DNA of 64,000 nt. Origin: Fusobacterium sp. GTDB lineage: Bacteria; Fusobacteriota; Fusobacteriia; Fusobacteriales; Fusobacteriaceae. The stretch lies in NCBI RefSeq assembly GCF_032477075.1, contig NZ_JAWDXO010000013.1:1-64000 (forward strand), given 5' to 3'. This document shows, in pieces, positions 53,189 through 61,636 of this stretch. Position numbers and translations under genes: made by a program. The first letter of the stretch is position 1, and each line of letters begins with the position of its first letter. The notes beneath the pieces were generated by a model. That model had not been told where the DNA came from and made no database searches. It was given only the letters and a program-made list of their open reading frames with translations.

Positions 53189-54778
53189 ATGAAAAAATTA
53201 ATAAAAAATGGTTTTGTTGTTGATGGCAGTGGAGAAAAAAGATATAAGGCAGATGTTCTTATAAATGGAGATAAAATAGAAAAAATAGGAACAATAGACA
53301 ATATTGAAGGAGCTGAGATTATAGATGCAACTGGAAAAATTGTAGCTCCTGGATTCATAGACACTCACAGTCACTCAGATTTAAAAGTATTAATAGAACC
53401 ATTTATTGAGCCTAAACTTCGTCAAGGAATAACTACAGAAATACTTGGGCAGGACGGAATCTCAATGGCTCCCCTTCCAAAAGAATTTATAAGCTCTTGG
53501 AGAAAAAATCTGGCTGGGCTGGATGGAGACAGTGATCTTCTTTCTTGGGACTGGGAAACAACAGATAAATATCTTGACCTTATAGCAAAGACTGGTTCTG
53601 GGCCTAATGAACTGTATTTAGTTCCTCATGGAAATATCAGAATGGAAGCTATGGGACTTGAAGCAAGAGTGGCAACTGATGAAGAATTAGCTAAAATGAG
53701 AGATATTACTAGAAGAGAGATGGAAGCTGGTGCAGCTGGACTTTCAACTGGGCTTATTTATATACCTTGTGCTTATTCAGATACTAGAGAATTAGTAGAA
53801 ATCTGTAAAGTAGCAGCAGAATATGACAGACCTCTAGTTATACATCAAAGAAGTGAAGCAGATACTATGATAGAATCTATGAATGAAGTTATAACTATAG
53901 CTAGAGAAAGTGGAGTAAAAATTCACTTCTCTCACTTCAAAATATGTGGTAAAAAGAACTGGCATCTAATAAAAGATATCATTGCTCTTCTTGATAAATG
54001 TAAAGAGGAAGGAATCAAAATATCTTATGACCAGTATCCATATGTTGCAGGAAGTACAATGCTTGGAGTTATTATTCCCCCTTGGGCACATGCAGGGGGA
54101 ACTGATAAACTTGTAGAAAGATTAGGAAACAAAGCTGACAGAGAAAAAATGAAACATGATATAATCAATGGAATTCCAGGTTGGGATAACTTTATAGATT
54201 TTGCTGGGTTTGAAGGTATATATGTAACTTCAGTAAAAACAAAAGCTAATGAAGACTGTATAGGAAAAAATCTTATAGAAATAGGTGAACTAAGAGGAAA
54301 AGACAAATTTGATGCAGTATTTGATTTGTTAAAAGAAGAAGAAAATGCTGTGGGAATGTATGACTACTATGGAAAAGATGAACATGTAGTTACTTTCATG
54401 ACAAGAGAAGAAAGCAATATATGTACAGATGGACTTTTAGGAGGAAAACCACACCCCAGAGTATATGGAGCTTTTCCAAGAGTTATAGGGAAATTTGTAA
54501 AAGAAATGAAGGCTATGACATTGGAAGAAGCAGTTTATAAAATGACATATAAATCTGCTAAAACATTTAAAATAGATAATAGAGGACTATTAAAAGAAGG
54601 ATACTTTGCAGATGTGGTTATATTTGATGAAAATACAACTATTGATAAAGGAACTTTTGTTGACCCTATTCAATTCCCAGAAGGAATAAGTCATGTAATG
54701 GTAAATGGAGAACTTGTAATCAACAATTATGAGAAAAATGAAGTATTGCCAGGAAGAGTTATCAGAATCAAAAAATAG
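53189..54778 (+). CDS. N-acyl-D-amino-acid deacylase (D-aminoacylase)
   Basis: The 529-residue amidohydrolase has the N-terminal beta domain, the metal-binding HSHSD motif (DTHSHSD near residue 59) and GITTEILGQDGISMAPLP near residue 80. HQRSEADTM and HFSHFK carry further His ligands. Family enzymes deacylate N-acyl-D-amino acids. In E. coli the equivalent slot next to ygeX/ygeY is a hydantoinase-type gene, so this operon uses a different amidohydrolase. The final products could feed the diaminopropionate lyase. RBS AAGGAGG. It is the last gene; a terminator follows 53 bp later. Confidence 0.9.
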   Translation: MKKLIKNGFVVDGSGEKRYKADVLINGDKIEKIGTIDNIEGAEIIDATGKIVAPGFIDTHSHSDLKVLIEPFIEPKLRQGITTEILGQDGISMAPLPKEFISSWRKNLAGLDGDSDLLSWDWETTDKYLDLIAKTGSGPNELYLVPHGNIRMEAMGLEARVATDEELAKMRDITRREMEAGAAGLSTGLIYIPCAYSDTRELVEICKVAAEYDRPLVIHQRSEADTMIESMNEVITIARESGVKIHFSHFKICGKKNWHLIKDIIALLDKCKEEGIKISYDQYPYVAGSTMLGVIIPPWAHAGGTDKLVERLGNKADREKMKHDIINGIPGWDNFIDFAGFEGIYVTSVKTKANEDCIGKNLIEIGELRGKDKFDAVFDLLKEEENAVGMYDYYGKDEHVVTFMTREESNICTDGLLGGKPHPRVYGAFPRVIGKFVKEMKAMTLEEAVYKMTYKSAKTFKIDNRGLLKEGYFADVVIFDENTTIDKGTFVDPIQFPEGISHVMVNGELVINNYEKNEVLPGRVIRIKK

Positions 54779-54831
54779 CTACCGCTTACAAAATCATTCG
54801 TGAATTTTGTACTCTAAATAATTCTTAAAGA

Positions 54832-54861
54832 AAGAGCATGAGAAATCATGTTCTTTTTTTT
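54832..54861 (+). terminator. Terminator of the dpaL operon
   Basis: AAGAGCATGA and TCATGTTCTT form a 10-bp stem (one G-T pair) with a GAAA loop, and a run of T follows. Confidence 0.88.
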
Positions 54862-54884
54862 GTGCTCACACTGAAGAAGGAAAA

Positions 54885-54913
54885 TTGACTTTTTCAGGTA
54901 AATCTGCTATAAT
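54885..54913 (+). promoter_or_regulatory. Strong extended -10 promoter
   Basis: TTGACT (54885-54890) and TATAAT (54908-54913) are 17 bp apart, with TG one base upstream of the -10 (TGCTATAAT). Transcription should start near 54920. Confidence 0.85.
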
Positions 54914-54919
54914 TAAATT

Positions 54920-55011
54920 ACTCGTAAGAAAGAAAAAAATGTCATGAAGTAGGCTTTCACATTAGTGGAAGCCTTTTTCATACTTATAAGTTACTGACAT
55001 TTCTTGTAAGT
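54920..55011 (+). promoter_or_regulatory. Structured 5' leader with a terminator-like hairpin
   Basis: The first bases of the predicted transcript (ACTCGTAAGAAA, 54920-54931) can pair with TTTCTTGTAAGT (55000-55011), 11 of 12 with two wobbles. AAATGTCA (54937-54944) pairs perfectly with TGACATTT (54995-55002). Enclosed by these is a 10-bp hairpin (54951-54974) followed by five T, which looks like a terminator. The leader could give either a ~60-nt RNA or read-through into the 35-residue ORF. Confidence 0.6.
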
Positions 55012-55041
55012 AGTAGATTCTTTTTTACGGGGAGGTTTAGT

Positions 55042-55149
55042 ATGTTTAAACTGGAGTTTCACTTTAACAACAATAAGATTGAAGGAGGTACTTTAATAAT
55101 TATTCTTTTAATCATTGCTGCTATTGTGATTTGCTTCTTAGTTTACTAA
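55042..55149 (+). CDS. 35-residue hydrophobic peptide
   Basis: The ORF starts at ATG 55042, 6 bases after GGGGAGG, and stops at TAA 55147-55149. The peptide begins MFKLEFHFNNNKIEGG and ends in one hydrophobic segment (TLIIILLIIAAIVICFLVY). It has its own strong promoter, a structured leader and a terminator, so it is a complete transcription unit. The size and single-TM character resemble type I toxins or other membrane micropeptides. I see no convincing antisense promoter, so the toxin idea is open. Confidence 0.65.
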   Translation: MFKLEFHFNNNKIEGGTLIIILLIIAAIVICFLVY

Positions 55150-55228
55150 ACTAAGCCTCAACCCTTCGGGGTTAGAAGCAGGAGATAAATATTAAATTAC
55201 TGTAAAGAAAATAAAATATAAATTTGTG

Positions 55229-55254
55229 AAGAGTCATTTTTGGCTCTTTTTTTG
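55229..55254 (+). terminator. Terminator of the 35-residue peptide unit
   Basis: AAGAGTCA (55229-55236) and TGGCTCTT (55241-55248) pair with one wobble around TTTT, and a T-run follows. Between the ORF and this terminator AACCC-TTCG-GGGTT makes a small tetraloop hairpin. From here to 55500 no gene is seen, only AT-rich DNA with a GATATTTTATATC near-palindrome. Confidence 0.85.
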
Positions 55255-55501
55255 TTGGTAAATGTTGGAAAATGTGAAGAATTAAATTGAGAATAAAAGA
55301 TAGGAAAACACCTAGAAAAATCTAAATATAGAGTGATGAATATAAAAGTTAGAAGAGATATTTTATATCTTTATGTATTAAATTTTATCTTTAGTTTCAA
55401 AATCAGTTCAAATTTTTCTAAAAAATCGTTGATTATTTTTGGGGAATGTGATATATTGTTGTTAACGGTTGGATGATGTGAGAATTTGTTGAAAAAATAA
55501 A

Positions 55502-55530
55502 TGGATACAAATTTTGATATAGTATATAAT
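55502..55530 (+). promoter_or_regulatory. Probable promoter of the DeoR-type regulator operon
   Basis: TATAAT at 55525-55530 is 17 bp from TGGATA (55502-55507, 4 of 6 match to the -35). It lies about 70 bp before the regulator ATG. Confidence 0.5.
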
Positions 55531-55600
55531 TGTAGATAATGACACATATTTTGAGAAAATGTAATATTATGTGAACTGTATCAAAGGAGGTATTTAAAAA

Positions 55601-56365
55601 ATGCTGGCAATTCAAAGATTAAAAGAGATTGAGAAAATCTTAAATGAAAAGGGAAGTGTGATAATAAGCACACTAAGCAGACAATTCAATGTATCTGAAG
55701 AAACTATAAGACGTGATTTAGATAAACTTGAGAAAACGAAAGTTTTGAAAAGAGTAAGAGGAGGTGCATACCTCCAGTCAGAAACTGACAAGCAGGTTCC
55801 ATTAGAAATAAGAGAAAAAATATATCTTGAAGAAAAACATGAAATAGCAAATAAATCTATTGAATTTATTCAAGATGGGGATACTTTAATGATAGACAGC
55901 AGTACTACAGCTGTATGTGTGGCTCAGAATATAAATAAATACGAGAAAAAGGTTACTGTAATAACTAACTCGATAAGAGTTGTAGAAGTATTTCAAGATT
56001 CCAAATGGGTAAAAATAGTATGTGTTGGGGGAAGTTTTAGAAAGAGAACAAAATCTTTTATAGGAACTCAAGCTGTAAATCAGCTGGAAACTCTTTATGC
56101 AAATAAAGCATTTGTAAGCTGTACAGCAGTTAATAGAAAATTTGGAGTGACAGATGATAGTGAAAGGGAAGCAGAAATCAGAAGAAAAATGATAGCTAAT
56201 TCAGAAGAAACATTCTTGATAGCAGATAGAACTAAGTTTGATAATCTGGAATCTCATTTGATCTGTGGATTGGAAAAAATAAATCATATTATAACAGATC
56301 AGAAATTATCAAATGAATGGGAAGAATCTCTTAAAAAACTGAAGGTAGACATTGTATATATATAA
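55601..56365 (+). CDS. DeoR/GlpR-family transcriptional regulator
   Basis: The 254-residue regulator has an N-terminal winged helix-turn-helix (STLSRQFNVSEETIRRDLDKLE, about residues 24-45) and a C-terminal sugar-phosphate sensor domain (GDTLMIDSSTTAVCVA near residue 91, VGGSFRKRTKSFIG near residue 147). DeoR proteins normally repress sugar catabolic genes and release on binding a phosphorylated sugar. Next downstream are aldolase, transporter, mtnA and mtnK genes, so methylthioribose-1-phosphate or a related sugar phosphate is a likely signal. RBS AAAGGAGG. Confidence 0.92.
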   Translation: MLAIQRLKEIEKILNEKGSVIISTLSRQFNVSEETIRRDLDKLEKTKVLKRVRGGAYLQSETDKQVPLEIREKIYLEEKHEIANKSIEFIQDGDTLMIDSSTTAVCVAQNINKYEKKVTVITNSIRVVEVFQDSKWVKIVCVGGSFRKRTKSFIGTQAVNQLETLYANKAFVSCTAVNRKFGVTDDSEREAEIRRKMIANSEETFLIADRTKFDNLESHLICGLEKINHIITDQKLSNEWEESLKKLKVDIVYI

Positions 56366-56375
56366 TTCTAAGAAA

Positions 56376-56498
56376 GTGCATAGAAAAAGGTATATATTTA
56401 GAAAAGATGCTCATGAAAAAATAAGAAGTATAACTCTTGAAAAATTTAAAAAATTAACAAAAGAAGATATTGTGAATATTTTAAAAATGTCGAAATAG
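56376..56498 (+). other. Possible 40-residue ORF or gene remnant
   Basis: A GTG-started ORF between the DeoR gene and the aldolase gene encodes a basic helical peptide (HRKRYIFRKDAHEKIRS, ending KEDIVNILKMSK). There is no good RBS. It may be the tail of a decayed gene or non-coding. Confidence 0.2.
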
Positions 56499-56513
56499 GA
56501 AGGTAGAAACTGA

Positions 56514-57179
56514 ATGTTATTAGAAAAAGAAAGAAAAGAAGTAATGGAATACGGCAGACGAATGATAAAAGAAGGTCTTACCAAAGGAACTGGAGGAAAT
56601 ATAAGTGTAGTTAACAGAGAAAAAAATCTTATGGCAATTACTCCAAGTGGAATTGATTATCTTGAAATAATTCCAGAAGATATTGTAGTCATAGATGTAC
56701 AGACTGGAAAAATAGCAGATGGAAATAAAGTTCCTTCAAGTGAAGCAGATATGCACAGAATATTTTATAAATATAAAAATGATATAAATGCAATGGTGCA
56801 TACTCATTCAAAATATGCAGCAGGTTATTCATGCATCAATCAAAAACTTCCAGCAATACATTATCTTCTGGCAGTAGCAGGAACTGATGTGCCTTGTGCA
56901 GAATATGCAACTTATGGAACTGTGAGATTAGCTAAAAATGCTTTCAAAGCAATGGAGGGAAGAAAAGCAGTACTTCTCAGCAATCATGGGATGCTGGCAG
57001 GAGGGGCCAACCTGTCAGAAGCCTATAATATAGCTGAAAATGTAGAATTTTGTTGTGAATTATATTTTATAGCAAAAACTGTGGGGGATCCAAAAATTCT
57101 TTCAGAAAAAGAGATGGAGAATATGGTAGAAAGATTTAAAGATTATGGAAAAAAATCAGAAGAACATGAAGAAATCTAG
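56514..57179 (+). CDS. Class II (fuculose-phosphate type) aldolase, likely the DHAP-shunt aldolase
   Basis: The 221-residue zinc aldolase of the AraD/FucA family has GTGGNISVV near residue 22 and the zinc ligands HTHSKYA near residue 94 and LSNHGML near residue 157. A catalytic Glu is expected at PSSEADMH (about residue 74). Alone it could be called L-fuculose-phosphate aldolase. The neighbours are mtnA and mtnK, and in the DHAP shunt this aldolase class splits methylthioribulose-1-phosphate (or deoxyribulose-1-phosphate) into DHAP and an aldehyde. That role is inferred from context. RBS GGAAGG. Confidence 0.88.
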   Translation: MLLEKERKEVMEYGRRMIKEGLTKGTGGNISVVNREKNLMAITPSGIDYLEIIPEDIVVIDVQTGKIADGNKVPSSEADMHRIFYKYKNDINAMVHTHSKYAAGYSCINQKLPAIHYLLAVAGTDVPCAEYATYGTVRLAKNAFKAMEGRKAVLLSNHGMLAGGANLSEAYNIAENVEFCCELYFIAKTVGDPKILSEKEMENMVERFKDYGKKSEEHEEI

Positions 57180-57221
57180 GGTGGATTAAAATTTATATAA
57201 AAAATATTTAGGAGGGGACAT

Positions 57222-58517
57222 ATGGAGAAAAAAGGAAATATCAAAGGCTTGATTCCACTGTTTGTATTTTTAGGGTTATATGCAGGAGCTGGAATCTTTA
57301 CAGGAAGTTTTGGGAACATGCCGTTACTGACAGCATTTATGATTACCATGGGACTATCTTTCTGTTTAAATAAAGAGGGAAAAAAAGAAACATTAGATGA
57401 AAAAGTAGATATTTTCTGCAAGGGGGCAGGAGAATCTACATTGATTTTAATGGTGGTAATTTTTCTTTTGGCAGGAGCTTTTTATTCTGTAGCAGATGCT
57501 ATGGGAGCTGTTAGTTCTACAGTAAATTTAGGACTATCTGTACTTCCAGCAAAGATGCTTCTTCCAGGGCTGTTTTTGGTAGGGTGTGCACTTAGCTTTT
57601 CAATGGGAACATCTATGGGAACTGTAAGTGCTTTGACGCCAGTAGCTGTAGGAATAGCAAGAGAAACTGGGATAGCACTGCCTTTGGTATGTGGGGTGGT
57701 TATAGGCGGAGCAATGTTTGGAGATAATATGTCATTCATTTCTGACACAACTATTGCAGCAACAAGAACTCAGGAAGTAGGAATGAAAGATAAATTCAAA
57801 GTCAATTTTGCTATAGTTCTTCCAGCAGTTATCATTAATATGATATTGATATCTTTTATGGGAGGAAACGGAATAGAAGGGAAAGTATATGAGTATAATC
57901 TTGTGAATATAATTCCATATATTTCTATCATTGTTCTGGCTCTTACAGGACTTAATGTAATTAATGTGTTGGGAATAGGAATAGCTTTAGGACTGGGAAT
58001 AGGACTTTTCCATGGAAGTTTTACTTTTGTAGAAATTTTTGGAATACTTCAAAGAGGTCTTGGATGGATGGAGGATATGTCTATAATTGCTATTGTAGTT
58101 GGAGGGGTAGTTGCTCTTATGGATCATTTTGGTGGTATCAGCTATCTGCTGGAAAATCTTACAGCCAGAATAAAGAGTAAAAAAGGAGCTGAAACAGGAA
58201 TTGCAGTTCTTGTGAGCCTTCTTGATTTAGCAACTACAAATAATACTGTATCAATTATTACAGCAGGACCTTTGGCAAAAGATATAGCAGATAAATTTGG
58301 TGTAGATCGTAAGAGAGTAGCAGGACTTCTTGATTTGTTCTCATCAGCATTTCAAGGGTTGATGCCTTATGCAGGACAGATATTGATGGCAGCAGGAATG
58401 GCTCAGATATCACCAGCTTCTATTGTACCTTATTCATGGTATTCTATGCTGATGATAATGATGGGAGCTTTGTCAATAGCTACAGGACTACCTAATTTTA
58501 AGGATAGCAAAGCATAG
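57222..58517 (+). CDS. NhaC-family transporter
   Basis: The 431-residue membrane protein has about 11-12 TM segments and the NhaC-type Na+/H+ antiporter pattern (FSMGTSMGTVSALTPVAVGI near residue 126, GAMFGDNMSFISDTTIAATR near residue 166). NhaC-type carriers are often organic-solute antiporters. Its place between the aldolase and mtnA genes suggests uptake of methylthioribose, 5-deoxyribose or a precursor, rather than pH control. That is inference. RBS AGGAGGGG. Confidence 0.86.
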   Translation: MEKKGNIKGLIPLFVFLGLYAGAGIFTGSFGNMPLLTAFMITMGLSFCLNKEGKKETLDEKVDIFCKGAGESTLILMVVIFLLAGAFYSVADAMGAVSSTVNLGLSVLPAKMLLPGLFLVGCALSFSMGTSMGTVSALTPVAVGIARETGIALPLVCGVVIGGAMFGDNMSFISDTTIAATRTQEVGMKDKFKVNFAIVLPAVIINMILISFMGGNGIEGKVYEYNLVNIIPYISIIVLALTGLNVINVLGIGIALGLGIGLFHGSFTFVEIFGILQRGLGWMEDMSIIAIVVGGVVALMDHFGGISYLLENLTARIKSKKGAETGIAVLVSLLDLATTNNTVSIITAGPLAKDIADKFGVDRKRVAGLLDLFSSAFQGLMPYAGQILMAAGMAQISPASIVPYSWYSMLMIMMGALSIATGLPNFKDSKA

Positions 58518-58543
58518 TATTTTTAATAGAAAGAGGGATAAAT

Positions 58544-59593
58544 ATGAATAGAATGGACCAAGGATTAGCTTTTATGCTTCAATATGAAAATATTGCATGG
58601 TATGAAAATGGAAAAGTGAGAATTTTAGATAGAAGAATTTATCCAAGAGAAGTAAAATTTGTGGAGTGCAGTGATTATCATGAGGTAAGACAGGCTATTA
58701 CAGATATGGTGACACAAAGTGCAGGACCTTATACAGCAGCAGGAATGGGAATGGCTCTGGCTGCTCATCAGGCAGAGGGGTTGTCTAAAGAGGAACAGAT
58801 AGCTTTTTTAAAAGAAGCTTCTGATGTAATATCTCATGCAAGACCTACTACTGTAAATCGTATGAAACTGATAACTGAATCATGTTATGAAGTTGGGAAA
58901 GAAGCTGTTGAACAAGGAAAATCAGCTGTAGAAGCAATCTTTCAAAGAACAGTTGATTCTCTTGAGAGAAGGTATGGAAGAATGTCAGAAGTGGCTAAGA
59001 ATCTTGTGAAGCTTTTTCCACAAAAAGGAAAAGTGATGACACAATGTTTTGGTGAAACAATTGTAGGGTGTATGGGAAGAGAAATAAAAAACCAAAATAA
59101 AGATATAGAATTTTTCTGCCCAGAAACAAGGCCATACCTTCAGGGAGCACGTCTTACAGCAAGTGTTTTGAAAGATCAAGGCTTTAAAGTTACAGTAATT
59201 ACAGATAATATGCCTGCATGGACAATAAAATCTAAAGGAATAGATGTATTTACTTCAGCAGCAGACTCTATCTGCATGGATGGACATATAGTAAATAAAG
59301 TGGGAACTCTGCAAATTGCTATAGTTGCAAAATATTTTGGAATTCCTTATTTTGTTACTGGTATTCCTGATGAAGATAAAAAGCTTGAAAATATAGTAAT
59401 AGAGGAAAGAAATCCAGAAGAAGTGCTGACATGCAATGGCATAAAAAATACTTTAGAAGGAGTAGAAGCATATTACCCATCTTTTGATATTACTCCACCT
59501 CATTTAGTCAGTGGTGTTGTTACAGATCAGGGAATATATTCTCCATATAATCTGGCAGAATATTATGAGAAAGAAGTAGAACAATATTATTAA
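58544..59593 (+). CDS. mtnA: Methylthioribose-1-phosphate isomerase (MtnA-like)
   Basis: MtnA converts 5-methylthioribose-1-phosphate to the ribulose form. The 349-residue product belongs to the eIF2B-like isomerase fold. It has GPYTAAGMGMALAAHQ in the N-terminal half, TQCFGE at the position where most MtnA have THCNAG (the catalytic Cys is kept), AADSI with the second catalytic Asp, and NKVGTLQIAIVAKYFGIP. The divergence from the THCNAG signature hints at a variant substrate such as 5-deoxyribose-1-phosphate. It is followed 15 bp later by mtnK. Confidence 0.9.
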   Translation: MNRMDQGLAFMLQYENIAWYENGKVRILDRRIYPREVKFVECSDYHEVRQAITDMVTQSAGPYTAAGMGMALAAHQAEGLSKEEQIAFLKEASDVISHARPTTVNRMKLITESCYEVGKEAVEQGKSAVEAIFQRTVDSLERRYGRMSEVAKNLVKLFPQKGKVMTQCFGETIVGCMGREIKNQNKDIEFFCPETRPYLQGARLTASVLKDQGFKVTVITDNMPAWTIKSKGIDVFTSAADSICMDGHIVNKVGTLQIAIVAKYFGIPYFVTGIPDEDKKLENIVIEERNPEEVLTCNGIKNTLEGVEAYYPSFDITPPHLVSGVVTDQGIYSPYNLAEYYEKEVEQYY

Positions 59594-59608
59594 GAAAGAG
59601 GGAAGATT

Positions 59609-60808
59609 ATGAATAAATATTTAGAACATTTTCGTATGTCAGCAGCAGATGCTGTTGAATATACAAAATATTTTGGAATTTTTTCAAATGAAGCTGAATT
59701 AAGAGGGGAAGAAATTGGAGATGGAAATATAAACTATATTTTCAGAGTAGTAGAAGATAAAACTGGAAAGTCTGTTGTATTAAAACAGGCAGATAAATTT
59801 TTACGTTCATCTGGGCGTCCTCTCGATTTAGATAGAAGCAGAATTGAAGCAGAAATACTGAAACTGGAAGGGGAATATGCTCCTGAATTTGTACCAGAAA
59901 TATATCGTTATGATAATATTATGTGTGTAATAGTGATGGAAGATATTTCTGAATATAAGAATTTAAGAAAAGAGCTTATGGATGGAAAAATATTTAAAAA
60001 TTTTGCTGATGAAATAAGCAGTTTTTTAGTGGATACACTTCTTCCAACAACAGATTTAGTTCTGGATAGAGGGGAGAAAAAAGACAGAGTAGAAGCTTTT
60101 ATAAATAAAGAACTGTGTGATATATCAGAATGTCTTGTATTTACAGAGCCTTATGTTAATGACAGAAACAGAAATATTGTTATTCCAGAAAATATGGAGT
60201 TTGTAAAAAAATACTTATATGATGATAAAGAACTTCATGTTGAAGCAGCAAAACTAAAAAATAATTTTATGAATAATGCACAAGCTCTTATTCATGGTGA
60301 TCTTCATTCAGGTTCTATATTCATTAATGAAAAAGGAATGAAAGTCATCGACCCAGAATTTTCTTTTTATGGTCCTATGGGCTATGACATTGGAAATGTT
60401 ATTGGAAATCTATTCTTTCCTTTGATAAATAGAAAATATCTTATGGAAGATGGAGAAAAGAAAAAGAGATTTCTAGAATGGCTTTCTAAAACTATTTCAG
60501 ATATTTTTGATATATTTGTTATAAAGTTTCATAAAAAGTATAAGGAGATAGTGAAAGATCCTCTTTATGTAAATGAAGAATTTGAAAACTGGTATTTAAA
60601 TCAGATAATGGCAGACTCAGTAGGTGCAGCAGGTATGGAGATCATCAGAAGAGTAGTAGGAGATTCTAAGGTGATGGAGATAACAAGTGTCACTGATGTA
60701 GAAAAAAAGGTAGAGATAGAAAGAGAACTTATTAAGATTGGAATAAAATTTATAAAAGAAAGATATAATATAAAGTCAGGAAGAGAATTGATTTTAAAAA
60801 CATATTAA
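59609..60808 (+). CDS. mtnK: Methylthioribose kinase
   Basis: MtnK phosphorylates 5-methylthioribose at C1 using ATP. The 399-residue product has the aminoglycoside-kinase-like fold: EEIGDGNINYIFRV near residue 35, VVLKQADKFLR near 57, the catalytic loop LIHGDLHSGSI near residue 228 and DPEFSFYGPMGYDIGN near 249. All are characteristic of MtnK. The enzyme starts the pathway completed by mtnA and the aldolase gene upstream. It is the last gene of the operon, and an inverted-repeat element follows 6 bp after the stop. Confidence 0.95.
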   Translation: MNKYLEHFRMSAADAVEYTKYFGIFSNEAELRGEEIGDGNINYIFRVVEDKTGKSVVLKQADKFLRSSGRPLDLDRSRIEAEILKLEGEYAPEFVPEIYRYDNIMCVIVMEDISEYKNLRKELMDGKIFKNFADEISSFLVDTLLPTTDLVLDRGEKKDRVEAFINKELCDISECLVFTEPYVNDRNRNIVIPENMEFVKKYLYDDKELHVEAAKLKNNFMNNAQALIHGDLHSGSIFINEKGMKVIDPEFSFYGPMGYDIGNVIGNLFFPLINRKYLMEDGEKKKRFLEWLSKTISDIFDIFVIKFHKKYKEIVKDPLYVNEEFENWYLNQIMADSVGAAGMEIIRRVVGDSKVMEITSVTDVEKKVEIERELIKIGIKFIKERYNIKSGRELILKTY

Positions 60809-60814
60809 TATATA

Positions 60815-60942
60815 AAAGAGGTTGACTCATAAGAAAAGTATAATTTTAGAGTTTTTTTAAGTGGGAGGGTTTGCTGCTAAATAAACAAACCTTTCTAATT
60901 TATAGAACTCCAATATTTATCTTAATTTTGGTCAACCTCTTT
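60815..60942. repeat. 128-bp element with 12-bp perfect terminal inverted repeats
   Basis: AAAGAGGTTGAC (60815-60826) and GTCAACCTCTTT (60931-60942) are exact inverted copies. Nested inside are AGGGTTTG/CAAACCTTT and GAGTT/AACTC pairs. It lies between convergent genes. It could be a long bidirectional terminator or a small non-autonomous mobile element (MITE). Confidence 0.6.
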
Positions 60943-60962
60943 TGTTATAATTAAAAGTTATT

Positions 60963-61463
60963 TTATTTAATTTTTTCAGTTATAAATTTTTTAAATTCTT
61001 CAAAAGTTCCAATTGAAAAACTATCTTTTTTTAATATTAATCCTTGCTTTTTCCCAATCATTAAGACATAGGCTAACTTATACTCTTTTATTTTCTTGAT
61101 TTGATTATATTCAAACTCCATTGATATTTTACCTTCTTTTAAAGCAATATTACTCTCAGTAAATTGTAAAATAGATTCTGGTGTTTGTCCATTATGTAGA
61201 TTAAGAGAAGATTTTTTCATATTTTTCAGATAAACTAAATGATAGAAAATTAATCGTAATGAAATGATGAAAATGAATATAGTTAATACAGCCATAACAA
61301 AACGTAAGCTTCTCATTTTAAATAATATAAGATAAATATACAGCAGTGCAATAAGCATGAATAAAAATCCAATTATTCGAGGAAATTTGCAATGGACATC
61401 TTTTACATATTCAAGTAGAACTTTTTTATCAGAGTAATATTTATTTTCAAATAATATATTCAT
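60963..61463 (-). CDS. YcxB-like membrane protein
   Basis: The 166-residue protein has two TM segments (about residues 32-52 and 57-80) and a C-terminal YcxB-like domain (ALKEGKISMEFEYNQI near residue 108, YVLMIGKKQGLILKKDSF near residue 130). The family is common in Firmicutes and has no known function. An in-frame ATG at 61487 has no RBS. The ATG at 61463 follows AGAGGAAAG and is preferred. It stands alone, convergent with mtnK. Confidence 0.8.
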   Translation of the reverse strand: MNILFENKYYSDKKVLLEYVKDVHCKFPRIIGFLFMLIALLYIYLILFKMRSLRFVMAVLTIFIFIISLRLIFYHLVYLKNMKKSSLNLHNGQTPESILQFTESNIALKEGKISMEFEYNQIKKIKEYKLAYVLMIGKKQGLILKKDSFSIGTFEEFKKFITEKIK

Positions 61464-61636
61464 TTTCTTTCCTCTATTTTCTGTCATTTTTTTATTTTAC
61501 TAAAAAATTTTAAGCATTTAAAACATTATATAGTAATTCATATTTTTAGTCTACTTATATTTTGAATAAAATAGAAAATAATTACAGATTTAGGAGAATA
61601 TAAAGAAAATTACTCTTTATTTTAGAAAATATAATT

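Noticed and set aside
55042..55255. Antisense RNA making the 35-residue peptide unit a type I toxin-antitoxin pair
   Set aside because: I looked for a minus-strand promoter between 55020 and 55300 and found no convincing -35/-10 pair, so the antitoxin half cannot be claimed.
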